A stretch of 64,000 nt of DNA. Origin: Niebla homalea. Its lineage: Eukaryota > Ascomycota > Lecanoromycetes > Lecanorales > Ramalinaceae. This document shows, piece after piece, positions 40,801 to 51,087 of the stretch. Positions within the stretch are counted from its first letter, which is position 1. Every line of letters starts with the position of its first letter. The notes beneath the pieces were generated by a model. It searched no databases and was not told the DNA's origin. It was given only the letters and a program-made list of their open reading frames with translations. The DNA is taken from positions 124,001-188,000 of the forward strand of contig JAHGAU010000028.1 of the NCBI GenBank assembly GCA_019925105.1, in the 5' to 3' direction. Both the position numbers and the translations under genes were made by a program.

Positions 40801-41962
40801 TAATAGCGGTATTAATTAATTTAATAATTATCTATTATAGCCTGGCTTTATTTATAATTAATATTAACCTTTATTAATCTTAATTTATTAAAAAACGATT
40901 AAGTTATTTATAATGGGCTTATTTTTTATATATTATAATCTTAACAGAAGTATCCAATACCAATAACTTTAATTAATCGGATAATAACTTAGGTTTTAAG
41001 GATAGCGATAACGTCGACGGTATTAACTACTTTATATAAAGCCGGCCGATTATTAATTTAGTATTTTAAGTAAAGGTTTTAAGTACCTTTTTAAAAGTAT
41101 ATTCGTTTTCCGGTTATTCAATAAAGTAAAATAATTATTCCGGTATAAATCGAAATACCGCTTTAATATCTTTATCGGATAATATTTTTATTTAATTTAT
41201 TAATATTAAGAAATAAAGTTATTCTATGATTATTTTAATAGTTAATACAATAAATATCCTTATAAGGTTTTTATAAATATTTATTTTAATAAATTAAGCG
41301 ATTTAATATATAGTTTAAATAATATTTTAATTTAAAGATAGAATATTTTGCTTTAATAAAGTAATAGGATTAAAATAAAGTTAATCCGCTAATTTAATTA
41401 CGATAATAAAATGAATAGGATTAAGTTACTTATTTAAAATATTAATTTAATACGTAATATAAGGATAAAGAAATTAGAAGGATAAATATTTAAGAGAAAA
41501 GAATAATTTAAAAGGTAAATAATTACTTCTATTTATAAATTTAAATAATTATTTTACGGAAAGTATAAAATACTTTTATTTTAATAAATTAAAGGATAGG
41601 AAAACGCTTATTATTTTATATTTATTAAGTAACGGTTAAAAGGTTCCTACCGTTTTTAAGCGTTTTATAAAACGGGTGCTATTTTAAACTAAATCAATAA
41701 TATTAAGGATAAAATAAAAGGTATTAGGATAAACGATACTTATTATTCGGTAATAAAGTATAATCTCCTTCTTTTATTAATAATAATATAAAATATAAAT
41801 ATTAACGAAGGGCTTATTTAGGGTGTTTATCGTAACTAAATAAACTATATAGACCGGGTTATCTTAATAGACAGGACAATATCCCTTTATCTAAAATAGT
41901 ATTCAGGAGGATAATAAGACCGTTAAATAGTTATTTAGCATTTATAGCTATTATTATTATAT

Positions 41963-42143
41963 TGTAATAGGTATAAAGTATATAATAAATAAAGTAATAA
42001 AGTAATTAATATATATATAAATTATCGTTTATCCTTAAAGGACAAATTACTATTTATATACGTATCCTATCCTTAGGATAGTGTCCTATTATAAAGTCCT
42101 ATACTTAAGGCTATATCCTATAACTATGTACATGCTCGTAACA
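41963..42143 (-). repeat. 5' LTR of Gypsy-2
   Basis: This is the 181-bp partner of 28701-28882. The outer edge (GTACATGCTCGTAACA, 42128-42143) is intact and the inner part RIP-altered. It is followed by the right GATAT target copy. Confidence 0.9.
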
Positions 42144-42148
42144 GATAT

Positions 42149-42774
42149 TATTTATAAGATTAAAAGTTAAATTTATTTATTTATTAAAAATATTAAGATT
42201 GATAAATTATATAAGAAATTAAATTATAAAATAATTAATTTTTATAAAATTATAAGTAAAAAGGGATATTTATATAAACTTAAGTTATTTAAGAATTTTT
42301 ATATTAAAAACGCATTTTATATTAGTTTTTTAAGGATAATAATAAAGGACTTATTACTTAAATAAGAATTCGTCTTAATAAATATAATTATTGTTAACGA
42401 TTAAAAGGAATAAATTAAAAATAATATCTTAAATTTATAATTCTTAAACGGATATTTATAATATAAAGTTAATTAAACCGGATAGAATCTAAATCTTAAA
42501 TAATGTAATACCGATAAAAATAAATTTAAGTATATAATTAACGTAATCGCTTAATTTTACCGTTAATACTTATATAAATTAAGTTTTAATAATTAATTAT
42601 AAAAATAAAGACGATTTAAATATCAAATTATTAAGAAAAAAAAGTATATAATCCGGATATTTATTAATTATTACGTTAATCCTCTTAATTTTTACGATTT
42701 TATATCTTTTTTTATTTATTAATGATAACGGTCTCGTTTTTATTATATTCTTTGATTTTTATAATAATTAGTAT
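42149..42774. other. Unassigned AT-rich sequence, target of Gypsy-2 and LINE-D
   Basis: This is RIP-mutated sequence between Gypsy-2 and LINE-D. The plus frame around 42,150-42,420 has few non-TAA interruptions and could be an old element's coding region, but I recognise no motif. It ends in the left copy (42761-42774) of the 14-bp LINE-D target duplication. Confidence 0.55.
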
Positions 42775-45700
42775 CATAAGGATGGCGACGAACAACGGGA
42801 CCCTAGAGGTCAGAAACGATATACGCGTGCATAGCTTAAATAACAATAAGGACAGTACCTTAAATATAATAAGCGGAAGCGGAATGATAAGGGTAGAAGG
42901 GGAGGAAGGGCAAGCGGCCTAGGTTAATAGGAACGGTAATAAATCATATAAACGACGCGATAAACATAAAATAAAAAGGCCTTAAATCGAATAAAAAGCT
43001 TATAATCAATAAGATATATATAAAGGGACGCGTATAACGCGTAAAAATATTATTATAAAAGGTAATAAATAAAGGGCGGAGGGGACAAAGACGGTATACG
43101 GGGACGGATAAAAGGCAAACGGAGGCGTAAAAGGCCTTATTAAGTATATATAAACTAAGAGAGAGCTAAATAAAGATAGGGAGATATCAGGTGGATAAAA
43201 ATAAGCCATAAAAAAAAGTAATTACCGGATACGTAGGAGAAAAGCAAAAAAAAAGGAAGTAATAAAGGCGCTAAAAGGCCTCCTTATAATTATATAGAAA
43301 AATATTACGTTAAAAACCTGGCCGATATTATAAATCGGGTTATGGGGAATAAAAAACTTTTATATAAAAACGGGGAAAAATTTAAGGGAATTAAAGAAGC
43401 TACGCAGAGCTTAAGAGGCGGTAATAAAAGCGCCGGCAAACGGAGGTAAAAGGAAATAGAAAAAATATATATAAAGTAAAAAAGTAACGGAAAAGGCTTT
43501 AAGGAAAAGAGCGGGGATAAATTAAATAACGAAAACCATAAAGGCGGCGCCGGCGTTAATAATAAAGGAAATAAGGGCGGAAGAAAAAACGGCGGCGTTA
43601 AGGAAAATAAAAATAATAATTATATAATTATTAAATAAAAAGGAAAAAAGTATAACGGTAAAAATAAACCCGTTATAATTAATAAAAACGTTTAAAATAA
43701 TAAAAGAACTATTAATAAAATAAATTATTACGGTACGTAAACTATAAAATAAGGATATTTTCCTTAATATAACCTTATTAAAGGCGAAAAAGGGGCTAAA
43801 GAAATTAAAGAGATAAACCGGTAAAGAAAAGTATAAAACGGTAAAAATATTAAAGTAATCTTTTATTATTGCGGTAAACAGGATATATTTAATAAAGTTT
43901 ACGGGGGAAAAAGGGGAAGTTACCTTAAGGCGGATAAAGAAAAAGAATACGGTTTTCTACCCTAAACTAAAGATTATCGATTATAACCTCCCCGTTATAA
44001 TAAAAAGGTTAAACGTTTTTAATTATATAAAAAGATATTTTACGGTTATTTTAAGTATAACGTTAATAAGGATATATAACGATATCCTTAATAAAAGGGT
44101 AATAAAGGGTGGGTTCCTTAAGTTAATAAGACTTTAAGATTAAGCAGCGAATATTTATTAATACTTTAAATATTAAAGGTATAAATATATTATTATAAGG
44201 TACCTTAATAGTACGAAATACGTAATATATGCCGAAGGGTATAATATATATAAATACGTTAGTTTAATAATAAAGGGCCTAGCGAAAAACGCGTTAAAAT
44301 ACGTGGCGTACGGTAATAATAGTTACTCGGCGTGGGACTTACGGTATATAATAAAAGCGAAAAAAACCCAATATAAAGAGACCAGGATAACGGTTAAGGT
44401 TTAACGTTATAATTTATATAAACCTAGATTAACGAAATAATTAAAAACGATTTTAAAACGTAAACGGAACTTATTAAATAAAGAAGGGTAAAATACGGTA
44501 ACCGATAACGTAAAAAAGAAGAAGCTTATAGCGATATTAACCTTTAAAGCCGGCCGCTTAATTAGGATTATTATTATAGTAAAAAGATTAAAATAAATAA
44601 CGCTTAATCTTAAAAAGAAACCATTTATATAAATAAAAGTCAATAAAAAAAGCCCGATAAACGTTAATATTTAATATATTTACGCTTTTAAGGATAATAT
44701 AATATAACGTATATAAGGAAACAGTTAAAGCCGTAATACCGATATTTAAATCTAAAAAGGTAAAGAATATTAATATTATAGCGATATAAAAGCCGTTATA
44801 TAGTCTATATACCCACTTTTTAATTAACCCGGGAGATGGTTTTTACTTAACCTTTAAGGGTAATAAGATAATACGGATATACTTCTTTATTAATAAAAGG
44901 CTAAATATAAATAACTAAGACGTTATTTATTATAAAGGGAACTTATATATACTCCGGATTATATAAAAAAGGGATATTAAGGATATTTTAAATATTTATA
45001 ATACGTATAATCCGTTATTAATTAATAAGAAAAAACCCTTTATAATCTTATTACTTAAGGATATTATAGCCGTACCCGGTAAGTACCTCTTAATAAAGGA
45101 CTTTAATCTTTATTACGTTTAATAAAATAAGGACGGTTATACGATTAATTATATTGAATTTAAAAAATTATTAATAATTATTATATAGTTTAACCTTACG
45201 TTATTAATGCTAAAAAAGGCTATTATATAAGAAAGCCGTAAACTTAAGACTATAATCGACTTAATATTTAACTTGGAAAATATTATTAACTTAATTATAA
45301 TATACGGACCTTAAAAAACCTAAAATACGGTTCAGATTACGTCTTAATATAAATAACCCTAAACTGGTCTATTAATATAACTCCGTTTTCACCATTTAAA
45401 CGAGCGTAAAAAACGGTTAAAGAAGCCGAGGTATTAATGAAGATAATAAAAATAATATCTTAATTAATAGAATATCCCCGGCTTAATAATAAGGAATAGA
45501 TTGACCGTTTTATAAAGTAGGTAATAAAGGCTTTAAATAAAGTAATTAATATTATAATCTTAATAATAAAGCCGTCTTAAAAAGTTAAAACTTATTAAAA
45601 CGAAGAATATATAAAAATAATTATAAAAATAAAAGTACTTATAAAATAAATTATTAAATATAAAAACCGGGAAACGCTTTAACGGTTAAAGGAAACTTAA

Positions 45701-48539
45701 AAAAAAAAAAAGGAAAAAATTATCCGGAAAATTAAATAAATATACTTTTGGGCTATAATATATAATTTAACGGTTTCTTTTTATAACGTTTAAAAGTTAA
45801 TAAAATACGGTAAAGAATAAAATAAAAAACTTAAATTTATTCTTAAGTTTTTACCTTTAAAAAAACTAAATAATACGGTAATAAATACCTTTAACAGCAA
45901 AATTAAAGCTCTTAAAAAGGCGTTCTTTCCCCCGTTACCGGAAATTAACTTAATAAATATTAACGGTACGATATATCCTGAATTAATAATAATAAATAAA
46001 GTAATAACCTAAAAATAATAATTAAAATAATTAATAAATTAAAGAAGGATAAGGCCCCGGATTTAACGGTATATTAAATAAGTTCCTATCCATAATAACG
46101 TTATTATTCAGAAAAGTCTTTATTTATTTATTTTAAGCTTATTTTAATATAAGATATTACCCCCGTAGATTTAAGGAGGTTAAAACGATTATCCTTAAGA
46201 AACCGGTTAAGTCAGATTACTCGGAAATAAAGTCGTATAAATTTATAATATTCCTTTATACGTTAAAGAAGGCTTTAAAAACGGTAATTATAAAGATCTT
46301 AAGTAATTATATAAAAGGGTATAGGCTATTCTTTGATTAATAAATAAAAATAAAAAGAGGACGGTTAATAAAGACGGTTCTTAAAGGCTTAATCGATAAT
46401 ATATATACGGTATAAAGTTATAAGAAGAAGTATATTATAAGTCTTCTTTCCTTAAATATTATAAGGGCGTTTAATAAAATAAATTATTAAAAATTACTAT
46501 ATAATTTACGGAAAAAAAGATCTTATTTTTCCTTATAAATTAAATAAAAAGTTTCTTAAGTAACTAAATAACGTTAATTAACCTAGGATAAAAGATAAAT
46601 ACGATAAAGCCCGCGATAATAAGGATTCCTTAAAGGTTATTTATTTTCTTAGTTTTATTTTTATTCTTTAACGGCCCGTTTATTAAAGATTTAATAAAGC
46701 TAAAATAAAAAATCTAAATAAAAGGTTTTATTAATAATATTTACCTTTTAACTTATAGTATATTTATTTATACGAATTATTTAAAGTTAAAATAAGCCTA
46801 TAAAATCTATTTATAATAAATAAAGATATATAAAACTTAATTTATTTTATATAAATATAAGCTTATTTATATAATAAAAAGTCTGAAGCTATATAATATA
46901 ATAGCTATAATAAACTTAAGCAATATAGTAATAAAACCAGAAGTTAATATTAAGGTATTTAATTTATAAATTAATAAGAAATTAAACTAAAAGAATTATA
47001 TAAAAAAAATCTAAAAAAAAATAATTTTATAGGAGAAAGGCCTTATTTACTTTACGGCGTTAACGTAAGAAGCTATTTTATAAAGGGTTAAAACCGTTTA
47101 TTAAGCGGTTATAAAGCTTGCGATAACGTATATAATAGTTATTTAATACGTATTTAAAGGTACGTTTAAATATAAGAAAAAACCCATTTAATAACTATAA
47201 AAGGTTTAAAACCGATACTTAAAAGTAATAAATAAAGTATATAAAATAACTCCCGTCCCAATATTAGAATCCAAGGTTTTTATATTATTAATAAAGCTAA
47301 CCCTAGATTAAATAATCGCTTAAGTAAGGTTTAAAAAAGATATAAACTTAGTTACGTTAATAAAAAATAAACGTATTTACCAGAACTATAAAAAACCTTA
47401 AATAAGAAAGCGTAAAAGGCGGTATTTACCCCCTTACGGAAGTTAAATTAAAATAAATTAAAAAAGAAATCGACTTAATTTACGTTTAAGAAGTTAACGT
47501 AAGAATATATAAACTCTTACTTAAAGCGAAAACGGTAGAAAAAAAAAAAGCCGTAAGGGTAAAGTTAATAATAATTACTTTATAAATTATAAAAAGGTAA
47601 ATAGAGCGTTAATATAAATATAAAGAATTAATCCCTTAAGGGCAATAATACCCGGTACTGGATAATAACGAAGTTATTAATAAGTATCTTTAACGTTACG
47701 GGATTATAAGGAAAAACGATAACGTATTAATAATTTAATTCCGGATAAATAAAAACGGCTTAACTTACTTCCTTTTTATTATATATACCGGTAACCGGAT
47801 TAACGTTAATTATAAATATAGGTAACGAAAATAAAACGCTATATACATATTAATCTCTTATTTATTATTTAAGGAACTTAAATTAAAATTAATTAAAAAA
47901 ATAGGGATTAACGATTATCGTTAAATACTTATTAATAAAAAAGGTATTAAAACGGCTATTAAATTTATAATAATTACGGGTTTATTATTATAGTTCGGCT
48001 TAATTAAGGAAATAAAGGAAATAATTAAGGATTTAATTAAGAAATTTCGCCGTTAACCCGGGGGTAAAAAGTAATGGCGGGAAAACTATATTTAATAAGG
48101 GGTTAAAAGGGCTATAAATACCGGGACGGCGTAAGAAACGATACTATATTAATTAATAAAGTCGTATAAATAAAATAATAATAATATATATATCGGTAAG
48201 GATATTTAATAATATAATCGGAATTCTGAAATTATAATATTAAATAAACCTGTAAGGTAACGGAAGAGTAATAAGTTTAAAGGTAACCTTTAAGTAAATT
48301 TAATTATAATATTATAGGTTTTCTTAAAAAAAATATATAAATAAATTCTTACTCTTTAAACGGCCGTGGATACTTTTAGCCCTTAAGACGTAAGTGGAGG
48401 CTAGGTAAATACCGGTTTTTATTCTTAACGTTATAGATATCAGGTTTTTTACGGTTATTAATAAGGCTAAATAACCGAGTATTAAGGAACGCCGGAATTA
48501 ACTTAGCTAGATCCGTAGTATAAATCAATCAATCAATCA
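42775..48539 (+). mobile_element. LINE-D, full-length Tad1-like non-LTR retrotransposon, RIP-inactivated
   Basis: The 14-bp target duplication ATAATAATTAGTAT is exact at 42761-42774 and 48540-48553. The element starts about ten bases before ATGGCGACGAACAACGG (ATG at 42783) and ends in (TCAA)n, 5,765 bp in all. The first 46 codons of ORF1 are still open (42783-42922, MATNNGTLEVRND...), the longest surviving coding stretch of this family here. RT remnants lie at about 46,000-46,700, for example LKKPVKSDY-EIKSY, matching the LKKPGKxDYxxxxSYRPIxLL core of LINE RTs. It is closest to LINE-B. Confidence 0.92.
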
Positions 48540-48553
48540 ATAATAATTAGTAT

Positions 48554-49010
48554 ATATTTATATATTACGGTTAATATTTAAGAAGAAAAAAGGGTAATAT
48601 TATAAGTATATTAACTTATAAGGATTATTAAGTAATATATTTAATAAATAAACTATAAGTATTATAATAATAATATATAAACGAAATACTTAAGTTGTTT
48701 ATCCCGGTTATTAATTATAAAAAGTAACGTAACTTGAAACATATTAATAAAAAGCCTTTTTAATTAATATTTATACTTTTACTCTTTATAATCATTCTTT
48801 CGATCAATATATACCCTTATAATCTCATTCTAAGTACGGCCCTTATTATGAATAATTATATTATTTATTAATACTTTATAATTTATTGTTTACGTATCTA
48901 TATATTAAAATTAATAATTATAAAAGCTTAATCTTAACCTATTTCCTCATTTATAACCTCGATTAACCTTATTCTTTTTTACCCTTATACGCAATTATTT
49001 TTTTTAGCGC
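48554..49010. other. AT-rich border region without a gene
   Basis: RIP-type composition persists, though C and G increase toward the right (for example CATTCTTTCGATC at about 48,793). No element termini and no open frame of note are visible. Composition changes abruptly around 49,010. Confidence 0.6.
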
Positions 49011-49114
49011 CGCGGTTATATGTCTTGGGTTTCATAATATTCATTACGGTGAAACACCGCAATCGAATATGAAGGCAAAAAATAATAAGAAATGCCCTTA
49101 GTCACGAAGAATCA

Positions 49115-49133
49115 ACAGGATTGGTAATCCTGT
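49115..49133. other. Perfect 8-bp inverted repeat
   Basis: ACAGGATT and AATCCTGT are separated by three bases. It is not followed by a T-run and is not part of a recognisable tRNA or snRNA, so the function is unknown. It may be chance. Confidence 0.35.
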
Positions 49134-49197
49134 ACCTTTGTCAGCCTCGCAGTGACGGTGTGAAACCTGCTGTAGCATCGCAAGGAGCCAATAGTCC

Positions 49198-49630
49198 TCA
49201 GGCGTGAGAAGACACTGCACTCGCCACCGAGATAGGGCGACTGGCGAGCTCCTTGGCCTTTAAGCGGCCCCAATCGTTGTCTGCTTTAGGCATCTTAGAC
49301 TTTGTGGCGAATGGCAGTCCAGGAACAACCTGTGCAAGCGCTCAGAAATCGCTTCCATCTGCAGTGCAAATCATATGTGACGGTAGCAATGGAGCTGAGA
49401 GCATATCGATCGGCCGGGATGTGGGAGTAGAGTTCCCTGGGTGCCACAGCTCATCAAAGCATTTGTCCTCCTTACTAAGGTTTAGGTGGAACTCATCCCC
49501 AAAGGGGCAAAAATGGCCGCCAGTGATATAGTCCACGGTACAACAGCTGGAACGAAGTTTTGATGACTCCATCGGTAGTCCATTGTGGTGGAGGGAATGC
49601 GCCCCAGCTCTGGATCACCAAAGTCGTAAA
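49198..49630 (-). pseudogene. Probable decayed protein-coding gene fragment
   Basis: On the minus strand two adjacent frames read like conserved protein but cannot be joined without correction. One runs from about 49,630 (contains FGDPELGRIPSTTMDYRW). The other is open 49,572-49,345 (contains VDYITGGHFCPFGDEF and CFDELWHPGN). After a single TGA (49342-49344) the second frame continues open to a stop at 49198-49200 (contains FATKSKMPKADNDWGRL). A one- or two-base indel near 49,550 and one stop would explain this. I found no intron that removes both. The family is not recognised. An unusual intron or sequencing error is possible. Confidence 0.4.
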
Positions 49631-50384
49631 GCCTGCAGCTGAGCGATCGGCTGAGGAGATAGCATGCATGTCAGAACTCGTAATCAGAAAGGATGTCTCT
49701 GCAATGCCATCGCGATGTCCTATGTTCTGACATCATCCTAGAAAAAGGAGAAGCGAGCATGACGAGACTTTGATCAGCAAAGCGGAGGAGAGATCCTGTG
49801 GCTATGTCAGGTCAATCATCAATGATTGAACATAACCTTCGTTCGGGGAGAAAGTGAGTGTTTTTTCTCGCCGTACTGTTAGCTTGGGCCACTGTAACGC
49901 TGGCATTCTACAGCAGGGAGCAAAATCCTAGATGCGATGTGCTCGTATGTTCTCTTTGGGTCATGCAGTCCTCCAAGAAGACATGTAAATCTCTGCTCTC
50001 GTCCTGCTCCATTCCCTATCAGCATTCGTCTTCGTCTGAAGACACAAGATTAGATTAATTCCCTTGTTTACCATAACAGCCACTATGCATTTCTCAAAAT
50101 ATGTCAGCTTGCTATGCCTCGCCTGCGGTGTGGTCTCCATCGACGAGCCCGTACCCGACCACGCGGTCAATGGGGTAAGCTCGTAGGTGTATCATCTGAT
50201 CGATGTGCGCTTCATTTCGAGTCACTCGGGTGAGGTACTGGTATGCCGGGTAATGTAGGTGGCAAATCGTGTCACTAAGGGGAAACTGGAACAACGGGAG
50301 CCCAGCCTGCGAAAAGCCTGAGCGAATCTCTCAGGAGGACTGTCAATCTTTGACCAAATAGATTGAAAGGCCATAATGGATGGC

Positions 50385-50749
50385 TTAATCGCCAGAGGGA
50401 GGATATTTGGTAGGGCAGGAATCTGGAACGTCTGATGTGTTATCATGAATGTCAAAGAGGAGCTTCGACCTGATTTTTCTTAAGGATTTCCCCAGATTCT
50501 AATGCAAATGCAGAGGTTTCACGGGGCTTACCTTGCTCTTCTTCGAATGCTCATGCTTTCGGACCAGCGCAGCAAGTCTTCCTCAACAGGGACTCTGAGT
50601 CCGAACCCACAGTAAAGCACCACGCGAAGATTCTGCGAAAGCCAGGTATGGCCCAACACTTCTCCTTGCCCCAAGAAGTGACGAAGCGCCGATCTTCTAA
50701 CCCTGTTCGCTACATTGTGTAAACACTGGACCTTTTGGTGGCTGAGCAT
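50385..50749 (-). CDS. Weak candidate small gene, about 100 aa, one intron
   Basis: An ATG at 50749 opens 72 codons (MLSHQKVQ...SIRRRAR). An intron-like stretch 50470-50531 (GTAAGC...CAG, 62 bp) then allows the frame to continue 28 codons to TAA at 50385-50387. No domain is recognised. Nearby minus-strand open frames (50112-50294 and 50222-50455) overlap in other frames and may instead be exons of the same or another decayed gene. Support is only the open frame and the splice-like signals. Confidence 0.22.
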
Positions 50750-51087
50750 GGGTCAGGCAGCAGTACCCAGAAGCCATGTAGGTGTGAACGGTGATGATTC
50801 TTATCTAAGACAGCGGTTTAGCCACGCAATTCTGCATTCGTGAAAACCTTCGAAAAGCCGCCAAATTATCATCAAAACTTCACTATCTGTTTTGCTGTCA
50901 GTCGAATCCAGGTTCTCAGGAGAAGAGGTCAAGATGACTTCTCAGAGTAAGGAGTGTTAATGTTCGCTCGATTATCACAGTAACGCTCAAGCACATATAG
51001 GTCGTGAGCAGACATGCCCTTCTGCCACATCATGAGAAGGCTTGCCAGCGAATCTCCCCACATATTTCGTAGAGCCCTCAATTGTCT
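50750..51087. other. Intergenic, 3' side of ABP1
   Basis: No gene is visible. It contains the ABP1 3' untranslated region and presumably its poly(A) signal; AT-rich stretches occur around 51,100. Confidence 0.5.

Larger units (their letters stand above)
28701..42143 (-). mobile_element. Gypsy-2, chromodomain-bearing Ty3/Gypsy element split by LINE-C
   Basis: The LTRs are 28701-28882 (182 bp) and 41963-42143 (181 bp), TGT...ACA, with an exact 5-bp target duplication GATAT at 28696-28700 and 42144-42148. Without LINE-C and its duplicated target the element is about 7.66 kb. Coding remnants run on the minus strand, so 41963-42143 is the 5' LTR. The RT YxDD region is near 37,700 and the chromodomain near 35,000. 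Gag should occupy roughly 39.9-41.9 kb and RNase H plus integrase about 35.2-37.4 kb, by position rather than recognised motifs. All frames are dead. Confidence 0.9.
1..49010. other. RIP-mutated AT-rich transposon island
   Basis: The whole block is strongly AT-rich, with CpA and TpG nearly absent while CpG, CpC and CpT remain. Every reading frame is broken by stop codons, almost all TAA. This is the expected outcome of repeat-induced point mutation (C to T, mainly at CpA, on both strands of duplicated DNA) in Pezizomycotina. All open frames here are short and match no protein, so they are chance survivors and are not annotated as genes. Nearly the whole block can be assigned to LINE and LTR elements nested in each other. 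The boundary with normal-composition DNA is sharp, near 49,010. Confidence 0.93.

Noticed and set aside
1..49010. CRISPR array, prophage, centromere or mitochondrial DNA as the cause of the AT-rich block
   Set aside because: No regularly spaced repeats or mitochondrial genes are present, and the block resolves almost entirely into named LTR and LINE elements with target duplications. A centromeric location cannot be excluded from sequence alone but nothing specific supports it.
49858..50058. Plus-strand frame starting with a signal-peptide-like hydrophobic stretch (FFLAVLLAWATVTLAF)
   Set aside because: It begins with GTG rather than ATG, has no conserved continuation and no supporting splice sites, so a secreted small protein is not supported.
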